The translations under genes were made by a program, and so were the position numbers. A stretch of DNA of 16,174 nt from Christensenella sp. UBA3944 (lineage in GTDB: Bacteria; Bacillota; Clostridia; Christensenellales; DTU072): contig DGDU01000042.1 in the NCBI GenBank assembly GCA_002385605.1, positions 3,024 through 19,197 of the forward strand, given 5' to 3'. This document shows positions 7,301 to 14,948 of the stretch, piece by piece; position 1 is the first letter of the stretch, and each line of letters begins with the position of its first letter. The notes beneath the pieces are model-generated. The model did not search any database, was not told the DNA's origin, and saw only the letters and a program-made list of their open reading frames with translations.

Positions 7301-7864
7301 CTATTGAGGTCGCTTTATAAACTCAAAATCAAACTTGTCGCCGTTTAGCCTATACCTCGCTATCACCCTTCCCGAAATGCTGTCCAGCTTACCCATCATG
7401 CCCATTCGGCTGTCGCTGGAGTGCCCCCTGTTGTCGCCCAGAAAGAAAAACTGCCCCTCGGGCACGACTATGCTGGGCATTTCGGCGTCCAAGGGAGACT
7501 CGCTGTCTATATAGCTTTCTATTAGTTTCGCGCCGTTTCGCCAGACGAAGTACATATCCTGTTCATCATCATAGTTTATCGAGATTTCGTCGCCCGGGAG
7601 CCCTATTATTCTTTTTACGAAGTACCTTTCGCCGCCGCCGTCGTCCCTTAGGTGGGTGTTAAAGACTACGATATCGTCCAGCCCGTACTTGCCTCCCTTT
7701 ATGACAAGCACCTTGTCTTTGTCGTACAGGGTGGACTGCATCGAAATGCCCTCGACGGTAACCGACATGAAAATATACTTGTAAAGCCCGAACAATAAAA
7801 AGGCGATAATCGCCAGAAACAGGACATCGTAGATTGCGCTTCTTATCCTTCTGCCACGGGCCAT
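7301..7864 (-). CDS. lepB: Type I signal peptidase (second of a tandem pair)
   Basis: 187 residues. The enzyme removes signal peptides from exported proteins at the outer face of the membrane. One N-terminal span covers about 11-31 after a basic start (MARGRRIR). The Ser-Lys dyad is present: S41 in EGISM (box B) and K84 in VKRIIGLPGD (box D). Box E reads GDNRGHSSDSR. Length and single span match the Gram-positive type. The start ATG has AGGAG 14 bases upstream, which is far; an in-frame TAA lies two codons before the ATG, so an earlier start is excluded and translation is probably weak or coupled. It lies 29 bases downstream of a paralogous peptidase gene and is the last gene of the row, followed by a hairpin with eight T. 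Confidence 0.95.
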   Translation of the reverse strand: MARGRRIRSAIYDVLFLAIIAFLLFGLYKYIFMSVTVEGISMQSTLYDKDKVLVIKGGKYGLDDIVVFNTHLRDDGGGERYFVKRIIGLPGDEISINYDDEQDMYFVWRNGAKLIESYIDSESPLDAEMPSIVVPEGQFFFLGDNRGHSSDSRMGMMGKLDSISGRVIARYRLNGDKFDFEFIKRPQ

Positions 7865-7893
7865 CGGTTATCTGGATTCTCCTATTGCCTTAA

Positions 7894-8427
7894 TTATCCC
7901 CTTTTGACGACGGTTAAATCAAATTTTTTGTCGCCGGGTTGATATCTAAGGATGACCCGCCCCACAATGGTGTCCAAATCGCCGAGATAGCCTAGCCTGC
8001 TGTCGCTTGAGGAGCCCCTGTTGTCCCCCAAATAAAAGAACTTGCCCTCGGGCACGGTTACCGGCCCGTAGGTGCCTACCATTGGGTTGTCTTTGTTGGT
8101 GTAGTCCTCTATAAGCTTCTCGCCGTTGCGGTAAACATAATAGCCGTCGGCTTCCTCTTTTATCTCGATTGTATCCCCGGGCATCCCGATAATGCGCTTT
8201 ATAAGGCGCTTCCTGTCGCCGTAGTCGGGGTCGAAAACGACGACATCTCCTACATTATATTTGCCCGGCTTAAAGACTATTACAATGTCGTCGTGGTGTA
8301 TGGTTTGCTCCATCGAAATGCCCTCTATGGGGATAGAGGCAAACAAATAGTTGCTTAAAAAGTAAGCCACTACTACGCACAAGACAACAAATATGAGATT
8401 AAATATGATACTCTTGGCTTTTTTCAT
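7894..8427 (-). CDS. lepB: Type I signal peptidase (first of a tandem pair)
   Basis: 177 residues with one N-terminal span at about 8-29. The catalytic serine is S38 in EGISM and the general base is K77 in IKRIIGMPGD. Box E is GDNRGSSSDSRLG, so all active-site boxes are intact. It is clearly paralogous to the following gene, sharing for example VPEG-x-FF-x-LGDNRG and the terminal FD-x(3)-KR pattern, and probably arose by local duplication. The start ATG has AGAGG seven bases upstream. It lies 15 bases after the alpha/beta-hydrolase-like gene. Because it follows genes for a lipoprotein and a large exported Ig/dockerin protein, it may be supplied for secretion of those or related products. The lipoprotein itself would be cut by signal peptidase II, which is not in the window. 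Confidence 0.95.
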   Translation of the reverse strand: MKKAKSIIFNLIFVVLCVVVAYFLSNYLFASIPIEGISMEQTIHHDDIVIVFKPGKYNVGDVVVFDPDYGDRKRLIKRIIGMPGDTIEIKEEADGYYVYRNGEKLIEDYTNKDNPMVGTYGPVTVPEGKFFYLGDNRGSSSDSRLGYLGDLDTIVGRVILRYQPGDKKFDLTVVKRG

Positions 8428-8442
8428 CCTTATGCCTCTTTG

Positions 8443-10077
8443 CTATACGAACAGGATATTGCCCACAATGACATTGTTTGCCGAAATCTTTAGCGAGGAG
8501 ATAGACCAGTCGGCAAGGGGCATCATCTTCTCGTCCTTGAAGTCGGATGCCTTTAGCTGCACGCCCGAGAACAGCCCTTTCGTGGGGGCAAGTCGGACGG
8601 TAGCCTTGTATACCTTAGAGCCCTCGGAGTTGGGCTTTTCGAGGCTGACAACCACTTCTTTATACTCGTCCGAGCACATATCTATATGCAGTATTGAACT
8701 TTCGTCTATGCCGCCTTTGGGGTTCTTAATAAAGGTTTTTAGGCTGCCGTAACGGCTTGTAATGCCGCTGGCGCCGCTTGGTATCCGCACCAAAGAAAGC
8801 CCCGACCTTGGCAGCACATCGCCGTTGTAGCCGTCTATGAAGCCGTTCTTGCCTATCGAGGCCTCGTAAATTACTCGTGAGGCGGTTTCCTTCTTGGGCT
8901 TTACGGCAAGCTCGCCGAGCTCGGCAAAATCTATAAGCGAGCAGAGGGTGAGCCCCGAGCTATATTTTACCTCGGCGAAGGCGAAGAAGGGGATATCCTC
9001 TTCGGACACCGTGGGAGTGGCGATGTATTCGCCGCAGGCAATCGATATGCCCTTTATATGCTGCCAGTAGCGGATTTTATGGTCGTACTCGCCCTCGCTG
9101 TAATAGACATTTACGCTTTCGATTTCCTCCTTGGCGTCGCAATGGACATCGACATAAAGGCTTCCGTCGTCGTTTACCCTTATTTCGGCTTCGGGGCAGC
9201 GGGGGAGGGGGAGGTCGTAAAATACCGACTTCAGCCAAATCTTAAGCGAGGCGTAGGCCTCGGGCATTATAAAGTCGCCCGCCGAGGGGCTGTAAACGGT
9301 GTGGAACTCCTCCGCGGGCATTAGCGCCTTAAGGTTGGGCAACCTGTCTATATCGCTTATCGTGCTGTTGGTGCCTATCGCTATAAAAGCGGGCGCTTCT
9401 ATATACTTGGCGTAGGCTACCGAGGATACGCCCGAAAGCCAGCTCATTCTTTCTTCGTCCATCACAAGCTCGTTGCCGCCGCCGTACTTGTTGAGGCGTA
9501 TGTATTCGCGGTATCCGCTTCCGTTGAGGCAGGCCAGCCCTCTGACATTTTTGGATACGCCCGCAGCCTGCATCGCGACCTCAACTGCGTCGCCCATGCC
9601 TAAAAGGACGGAATCGGCAAAGCCGAAAGTTTCCCTTATAAACACAAGGGTGCGCCTTACGATTACGGTGTAGAGGTACTGGCAGGTGTCCATGGGGGTA
9701 GGCATAACCTTTTTGATACGGTCGCCCGCCTTGTCTATATATCCGTATTCCAGCGAAAGGGGATAATTTGTGCGGGGGTTGGAGATGCCCGTTAAGTCGG
9801 GCATGACAACAAGATAGCCCGAATTTACGAGGTCGTTGAGCATCCAGTCGTCGGGCAGAGAGTTATATTGGTGCACTACCAAAACGGCGCCCTCGGGGTC
9901 GCGCGAGGGGTGCATTACCCTTACGGCAACCCTGACCTTCTCGCCGCCCTTTACGAGCGCGGTAAACCTGTATATTTCTTTGGAAACGCCCCCTTCTTCT
10001 TTGATTGTTTCGAGGGGCTCGGCTTCGGGGTCGTAGCCCTGCCAGACCATTGAGGGGGTTAGAATCTTATATTCCAT
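8443..10077 (-). CDS. Alpha/beta-hydrolase-like protein lacking a recognisable catalytic serine, with C-terminal beta domain
   Basis: 544 residues, no signal peptide or membrane span. Residues about 45-285 have the outline of an alpha/beta-hydrolase: 'VLVVHQYN' (65-72), a helix leading to 'SGYLVVMPDLTG' (86-97), an elbow 'VLLGMGDAVEVAMQAAG' (157-173), and 'FIAIGTNS' (231-238). At the nucleophile elbow, where G-x-S-x-G is expected, G160-M-G-D-A164 is found, so glycine sits at the serine position. Where the catalytic histidine of esterases usually lies, just before the last helix, the sequence is SAGDFIMPEAY (265-275). Both points suggest loss of hydrolase activity or a different chemistry. Residues about 295-544 look beta-rich (VNVYYSEGEYDHKIRYW), perhaps one or two sandwich domains. 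I cannot name the family. It starts three bases after the Ca2+-ATPase stop with only a weak GGG site, so translation is probably coupled. Confidence 0.7.
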   Translation of the reverse strand: MEYKILTPSMVWQGYDPEAEPLETIKEEGGVSKEIYRFTALVKGGEKVRVAVRVMHPSRDPEGAVLVVHQYNSLPDDWMLNDLVNSGYLVVMPDLTGISNPRTNYPLSLEYGYIDKAGDRIKKVMPTPMDTCQYLYTVIVRRTLVFIRETFGFADSVLLGMGDAVEVAMQAAGVSKNVRGLACLNGSGYREYIRLNKYGGGNELVMDEERMSWLSGVSSVAYAKYIEAPAFIAIGTNSTISDIDRLPNLKALMPAEEFHTVYSPSAGDFIMPEAYASLKIWLKSVFYDLPLPRCPEAEIRVNDDGSLYVDVHCDAKEEIESVNVYYSEGEYDHKIRYWQHIKGISIACGEYIATPTVSEEDIPFFAFAEVKYSSGLTLCSLIDFAELGELAVKPKKETASRVIYEASIGKNGFIDGYNGDVLPRSGLSLVRIPSGASGITSRYGSLKTFIKNPKGGIDESSILHIDMCSDEYKEVVVSLEKPNSEGSKVYKATVRLAPTKGLFSGVQLKASDFKDEKMMPLADWSISSLKISANNVIVGNILFV

Positions 10078-10080
10078 ACA

Positions 10081-12792
10081 TTATACCCGGGCTTTCTTTT
10101 TTCTCGCCACCGCGCGGATTATCAGTTTCTGGATTTCGACCAAGGGCACTATCATAAACGAAAGCCCTACGGCGGTAACCCATTCGTACCAGGTGAGCGT
10201 CGTCGTGCCGAACAGGAACTGCCCGACGCCGGGGATAAGCACTACGCCCAGAACAAGCACAACGCCCACCACGAAGGAGATGTTCATAAGCCTGTTGGAG
10301 AACAGCTTCTTGCCGAACAACGAGTACTTGTGCGAGCGGGTGTTGTAGCCGTGGAAGAGCTGTATAAGGCAAAGCGTTATAAACGCCATCGTTTCGGCGG
10401 TTGCGTGGTCCTCGACGGAGTGCATACCCTGGAAGAGATAAGTGCCAAGGCTGAAGCTTGCCATTACAAGAGCCGTCTGCATTACGCCCTGAATGAGTAT
10501 ATCCCTTCCCGTCCTTCCCGAAAACAGGTTGGCGTTGGATTTTCGCGGCGGGTAGCTCATGATGTCGCGCTCGGCCTCCTCCATACCCAAAGCTAAGGCG
10601 GGCAGGCTGTCGGTCACGAGGTTTACCCATAAAATCATAACGGGGGTCAGGAATTCCTGGTTGAGAAAAACTATCGCTATAAATAAGCACAGCACCTCGG
10701 CGATGTTTGCCGACAACAGGTACTGGATGGACTTTTTGATGTTGCTGTATACCTTGCGGCCTTCCTCGACGGCGGCGACTATCGTGGCGAAGTTGTCGTC
10801 GGCAAGCACCATGTCGCTCGCGCCTTTGCTGACATCGGTGCCCGTGATGCCCATGCCTACGCCGATATCGGCGGCCTTTATGCTCGGGGCGTCGTTTACG
10901 CCGTCGCCCGTCATGGCGACTTTCTTGCCTATCGACTTGAAGGCCTTAACTATACGCACCTTGTTTTCGGGGCTGACCCTGGCGTATACGCTTATGTTGT
11001 CTATTCTCTTTATAAATTCTTCGTCGCTTAGTTTGTCCAGTTCGGCGCCGGTTATTACCTCGTGCCCTTCCTCTAGAATGCCTATCTCTCTGGCGATAGC
11101 CGCGGCTGTGTCCGCGTGGTCGCCTGTTATCATTACCGCCCTCATGCCCGCTCTCTTGCAGGTTGCGACGGCGTCCTTGACTTCGGCGCGAGGGGGGTCT
11201 ATCATGCCGGCAAGCCCGACAAATACCATATCGGTTTCGGCTTCCTCGGCGGCTACATCGCCCTTTTGGGATATCGGGTCGCCGAACTTAACCGCCATGC
11301 CGAGAACCCTGAGCGCTTTTGTTGCCATGGCTTTGTTTGCGGCGCGGATTTCGTCTTTGTCCTTATCGGTAATAGGCCTTACACCCGCCTCTGTGTAGAT
11401 GTAGGAGCACTTCTTTATAAGAAGGTCGGGGGCTCCCTTTATATGAGCGACATTGCTTTCGGGCGTGGCGTTTACGGTGGACATCAGCTTGCGCATACTG
11501 TCGAAGGGGTTTTCGCCGACGCGGGGGTACTTTTCGTTGAGGCCCGCCCTGCCCTTAGCCCTTGCGTAGGCTACAAGCGCAGTTTCGGTGGGGTCGCCGA
11601 TAAGTTTATCCTCTACAACCTTGGTGTCGTTGCAGAGAACCATCGTCCTTATTAAAAGCTCGGCCGAGGGGGTTTCCACAGGGTCGGAGTCTTTAAATAT
11701 GCCCGTGTCCCGGGTATAGAGCTCTTTGATTGTCATCTGGTTGAGGGTCAAAGTGCCCGTCTTGTCCGAGCAGATAACCTCGCAGCAGCCCAAAGCCTCG
11801 ACGGCGGGAAGGTTTCTTACGATTGCCTTGCGGGCGGACATGCGCTGCACGCCTATCGCGAGCACGATTGTGACAACCGCAGGCAGGCCCTCGGGTATGG
11901 CGGCGACCGCTATGGCTACCGCTACCATAAAGGAGTCTATTATGATGTCCGCTATGGGGGGATTGTTAACGCCGATGACGCCTCGTATGATTGCCGCGCC
12001 GAAGATGACAACGGCTATGGCAAGCACTACTATGCTTAGGATCTTGGCGGTCTTTGCGAGCTGCACCTGCAGGGGCGTGGGCTCGGTTTCGCTTTCGCTT
12101 AGCATCTTGGCTATCTTGCCCACTTCGGTTTTCATGCCCGTGGCGACTACTACGCCCTGCCCTCTGCCGTAAGCAACTATGCCCGTGCTGTAGCACATGT
12201 TGGAACGGTCGCCTAACGGGGCTTCGGGGTTGTCTAAAGCGTCTGTGTGTTTTTCGGTGGGTACGGATTCGCCTGTTAAAGCGGCTTCCTCTATCTTGAG
12301 GCTGACGCTTTCGAAAAGGCGCAAATCGGCGGGCACAATGTCGCCCGCCTCGAGCACAATGACATCGCCTACTACAATATCCTCGCTTTTTACCTTGGTT
12401 ATCTGCCCGTCGCGCATGACTTTGGCGTAGGGCTTGTTGAGGTTTTTAAGGGCGTCAAGGGAGGCTTCCGCCTTGTTCTCCTGTATAAGGCCTATTATGG
12501 CGTTTACTATTACGATTAGCAGGATTATGCCGCTGTCCACAAGCTCGGAATATTCCCGCTGGATTATTGATATTACCGCCGAGATTAACGCCGCCGCGAG
12601 AAGGACTATAATCATTACATCCTTCAGCTGGGCGAAAAACTTGGCTATTAAAGATTTCTTTTTGGCTTCTTCTAAAGCGTTCTTTCCGTCGCGCGCAAGA
12701 CGCGCCGAGGCTTCCTCCGAACTAAGCCCGTCCTTTTGCGACCCTGTCTCCTTGAAAACCTCATTTGCCGATAGCGTATGCCATGTTCTCAT
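10081..12792 (-). CDS. Calcium-type P-type ATPase (P2A, SERCA/PMR1-like)
   Basis: 903 residues from the ATG. A TTG one codon earlier (12795) is equally possible, because the AAGGA site is seven bases from TTG and ten from ATG. The enzyme pumps Ca2+ out of the cytoplasm using ATP. Visible motifs are TGES (173-176, actuator), PEGLP with E301 in M4, DKTGTLT with phospho-acceptor D343, KGAP in the nucleotide domain, and TGDGVNDAP (628-636). M5 reads SANIAEV (N696, E699) and M6 WVNLVTDSLPA (N724, T727, D728), which are the SERCA Ca2+ ligands. The M8 glutamate of SERCA (E908) aligns, without gaps, to Q811. Site II is complete and site I nearly so. It is in the middle of the row, 6 bases after GH20 and 3 before the hydrolase-like gene. 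Mn2+ transport as in PMR1 cannot be excluded. Confidence 0.94.
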   Translation of the reverse strand: MRTWHTLSANEVFKETGSQKDGLSSEEASARLARDGKNALEEAKKKSLIAKFFAQLKDVMIIVLLAAALISAVISIIQREYSELVDSGIILLIVIVNAIIGLIQENKAEASLDALKNLNKPYAKVMRDGQITKVKSEDIVVGDVIVLEAGDIVPADLRLFESVSLKIEEAALTGESVPTEKHTDALDNPEAPLGDRSNMCYSTGIVAYGRGQGVVVATGMKTEVGKIAKMLSESETEPTPLQVQLAKTAKILSIVVLAIAVVIFGAAIIRGVIGVNNPPIADIIIDSFMVAVAIAVAAIPEGLPAVVTIVLAIGVQRMSARKAIVRNLPAVEALGCCEVICSDKTGTLTLNQMTIKELYTRDTGIFKDSDPVETPSAELLIRTMVLCNDTKVVEDKLIGDPTETALVAYARAKGRAGLNEKYPRVGENPFDSMRKLMSTVNATPESNVAHIKGAPDLLIKKCSYIYTEAGVRPITDKDKDEIRAANKAMATKALRVLGMAVKFGDPISQKGDVAAEEAETDMVFVGLAGMIDPPRAEVKDAVATCKRAGMRAVMITGDHADTAAAIAREIGILEEGHEVITGAELDKLSDEEFIKRIDNISVYARVSPENKVRIVKAFKSIGKKVAMTGDGVNDAPSIKAADIGVGMGITGTDVSKGASDMVLADDNFATIVAAVEEGRKVYSNIKKSIQYLLSANIAEVLCLFIAIVFLNQEFLTPVMILWVNLVTDSLPALALGMEEAERDIMSYPPRKSNANLFSGRTGRDILIQGVMQTALVMASFSLGTYLFQGMHSVEDHATAETMAFITLCLIQLFHGYNTRSHKYSLFGKKLFSNRLMNISFVVGVVLVLGVVLIPGVGQFLFGTTTLTWYEWVTAVGLSFMIVPLVEIQKLIIRAVARKKKARV

Positions 12793-12798
12793 CAATAG

Positions 12799-14235
12799 CT
12801 AATCCTTCCTGTTAGTTTGCTTTTTTGCCCGGCGAACCGTCTTAAGGGCGTTGATAAAGAACCTTAGAGTGTCCAGCTTGCCCTTGATAAATGCCGGATT
12901 CGCATCCTCTATTGTAACATATTTTACGCCGATTGCGTCCAGAAATTTGTTAAACCGCCTGAGCCGCTGGCAAAATTCGTCGTAGTTGGCCTCCTTGACA
13001 TTGCTCCAAGCCCTTTCGGCGACGGCGCAAAGCCTGGGGTAGGTGTTTTTCTCGAGCGCCTCTTCGCCCTCGATATATTCCGTCCAGAGGGGGGCCTCCA
13101 GCCCGAGAAGGGCGCCATCTCCCGCCCCCTTAAATCCTATTTTATAAGTATAGGTTTTTTTAAGGGAGGTCATACCGTAGGGGTAATCGAGATAGTACCC
13201 GAAGAAGGGGCTATAAATAATGGGGCGGCCCTTGGCTGCTTCCCTCGCCGAGGCTGCTATGCAATCCTTGGATTCCTTCCAATGCTGCATTATGATGGAG
13301 CCGCCGATGTTTTCGGATTTCATGCCGTCGTTCCAGTTTATTACCGTCTTGCCCTTGGCCTCGAGGCGCTTTACAAGCTCGTTCATCATGTACGCCTGAA
13401 GCTCGTCGCGGTTTTTTAGCCCTTCCTTTTGCATGCGGGCTTTGCAGTCGGGGCAGTTTTCCCACTTGTCGCCGGGTGCCTCGTCGCCGCCCAGATGGAA
13501 GTACTTGCAGGGGAACAGCTCCGCCGCCTCCTCGATGATGTCGCCAAGCATGCGGATGACGCTGTCTTTGCCCGCGCAGGCGACATTCTTATGGATGCCG
13601 AAGCCCTCGGAAACCTTGACATCCTGCCCGTCGCAGGAAAGCGAGGGGTAGGAAGCGATTGCCGCCGTCATATGCCCGGGGATATCTATTTCGGGGATTA
13701 CCTCGATAAAGTTTTGCTTGGCGAACTCGACAACCTCTTTAATTTGCTCGCGGGTGTAGAAGCCGCTTACGGGCTTGCCGTCGCCCGCCGTCTGCGCCCT
13801 TTTGCTTCCCGTTTGGGTAAGAAGGGGGTACTTTTTGGACTCTATGCGCCAGCCCTGGTCGTCGGTGAGGTGCCAGTGGAAGTAATTTAGCTTGAGAAGC
13901 GCCATGGCCTTTATCTGCTTTTTGATGGTTTCGACATCGAAAAAGTGCCTTACCGAGTCCAGCATATATCCCCTGTATTGAAACCTCGGGAAGTCCCATA
14001 TCTCGATATTGGGCAGCTTCTTTTCGACATAAAGCTGTTTAAGGGTGGTTTCGGCGCGGAAGGCGCCTTCGTCCGTTTCGCAGAATATTTTGATTCCGTC
14101 GTTATCTATAAGTAAACGATACCCTTCCTTACCATGCCCCTCTTCTATATAGCGTTGAATATCGGCAGGTTTGTACAGATACTGCTTTTTGGATAATAAT
14201 CTTATCCTTTGCGGCTTGGGAACAACAGAAATCAT
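12799..14235 (-). CDS. Glycoside hydrolase family 20 beta-N-acetylhexosaminidase
   Basis: 478 residues. GH20 enzymes release terminal GlcNAc or GalNAc by substrate-assisted catalysis. An N-terminal alpha/beta GH20b-like domain covers about 1-82. The TIM barrel starts at RGYMLDSVRHFF (88-99), with R88 and D93 in the substrate pocket. It continues with HWHLTDDQGWRIE (120-132) and EIDIPGHM (182-189). The catalytic pair D251-E252 is in HLGGDEAP. Trp residues of the active site are in NWNDGM, QHW and PLWTEY. A CPDC motif (261-264) follows the catalytic strand. There is no signal peptide, so it should act in the cytoplasm on imported amino-sugar oligosaccharides, unless exported otherwise. The start is supported by GGAGGT seven bases upstream. 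It lies 17 bases after the lipoprotein gene and shortly before the P-ATPase gene. All catalytic residues are present. Confidence 0.95.
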   Translation of the reverse strand: MISVVPKPQRIRLLSKKQYLYKPADIQRYIEEGHGKEGYRLLIDNDGIKIFCETDEGAFRAETTLKQLYVEKKLPNIEIWDFPRFQYRGYMLDSVRHFFDVETIKKQIKAMALLKLNYFHWHLTDDQGWRIESKKYPLLTQTGSKRAQTAGDGKPVSGFYTREQIKEVVEFAKQNFIEVIPEIDIPGHMTAAIASYPSLSCDGQDVKVSEGFGIHKNVACAGKDSVIRMLGDIIEEAAELFPCKYFHLGGDEAPGDKWENCPDCKARMQKEGLKNRDELQAYMMNELVKRLEAKGKTVINWNDGMKSENIGGSIIMQHWKESKDCIAASAREAAKGRPIIYSPFFGYYLDYPYGMTSLKKTYTYKIGFKGAGDGALLGLEAPLWTEYIEGEEALEKNTYPRLCAVAERAWSNVKEANYDEFCQRLRRFNKFLDAIGVKYVTIEDANPAFIKGKLDTLRFFINALKTVRRAKKQTNRKD

Positions 14236-14252
14236 TTGGTTTACCTCCGATT

Positions 14253-14948
14253 TTATTTTATACCGAGGCTGATATCCGGCAGCCTGTGGTCGGATACGCC
14301 GTCGCTTATTACCGCTTCTAAATAAATGGTGTCGGACTGCCCGCTAAGATACACCTTCGTAAGCCCGCCCTCGAGAGGGGCCGTGCCGTCCGCCGCGAAG
14401 AACAGAAGGCTTAGTTTGCCGCCCGATGCGTTTTGCGTTGCCCCCCAGCCCTCGGGAAGGGTATCCTCCCTGCCCTCGTATTTCATGCCGTTGAGGCTTA
14501 TGTCCACCCTTACGGCGTAGGCGGGCATCCTGTCGAGGTTGGCAAGCGCTAAAGTTATCTCTTTTTTGCCGTTTGCGTCGCCTTTTGTGGCGGAAAGCCT
14601 TACGGGGGAGGTTACGCTGTACTTGTAGGTTACGCTGTAAAGGTATTCGGCTTTTGCCCCCTTGTAGTTTACGGTTAAGGCCTTGCGCGAGCCCGTAGTG
14701 GATAAATCGAAGCCTTCTATCCATTCGGGCTGAGCCTTGACGCGGGCCGTATCGCCGTCCTTGTATGTCACGATTATATATATTTTATCATAATCTACGG
14801 TTTCGTCCAACGAATAATTATCCTTAAATGAGCCGCCAAGGATTTGAATTCTGGAAACCTGCTTCTCTTTGGCACACGACGACAGCGCCCCGAGGCAGAG
14901 GGCAAGGATAAGCGCAATTACAATAGCCGAAAACGCTTTTTTATTCAT
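14253..14948 (-). CDS. Lipoprotein with Ig-like (Big_3-type) and cohesin-like domains
   Basis: 231 residues. The N-terminus is a lipoprotein signal: MNKK, a hydrophobic core (8-22), then lipobox L22-S-S-C25, which implies lipidation at C25 and membrane anchoring outside the cell. Residues about 31-108 resemble a bacterial Ig-like domain of Big_3 type (Y45-S-L-D-E, a Y-KDG strand, then 'GFDLSTTGSRKALTVNYKG'). Residues about 114-231 resemble a short cohesin-type sandwich: 'VRLSATKGDANGKKEITLALANL', 'AYAVRVDISLNGMKYEG', then 'GKLSLLFFAADG'. The cohesin call is tentative; the domain is shorter than the usual 140 or so residues. The ATG overlaps the end of the upstream dockerin gene by 8 bases, with GGAGG six bases before the start, so the two are translated together. 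The neighbour's dockerin is the obvious candidate partner. Confidence 0.7.
   Translation of the reverse strand: MNKKAFSAIVIALILALCLGALSSCAKEKQVSRIQILGGSFKDNYSLDETVDYDKIYIIVTYKDGDTARVKAQPEWIEGFDLSTTGSRKALTVNYKGAKAEYLYSVTYKYSVTSPVRLSATKGDANGKKEITLALANLDRMPAYAVRVDISLNGMKYEGREDTLPEGWGATQNASGGKLSLLFFAADGTAPLEGGLTKVYLSGQSDTIYLEAVISDGVSDHRLPDISLGIK

Noticed and set aside
10559..11398. Long plus-strand open frame of 279 codons opposite the P-type ATPase gene
   Set aside because: The minus strand carries unmistakable ATPase motifs throughout. The plus-strand product is low-complexity (Ser/Ala/Thr-rich) as expected for the complement of GC-biased codons, and no ribosome site was seen.
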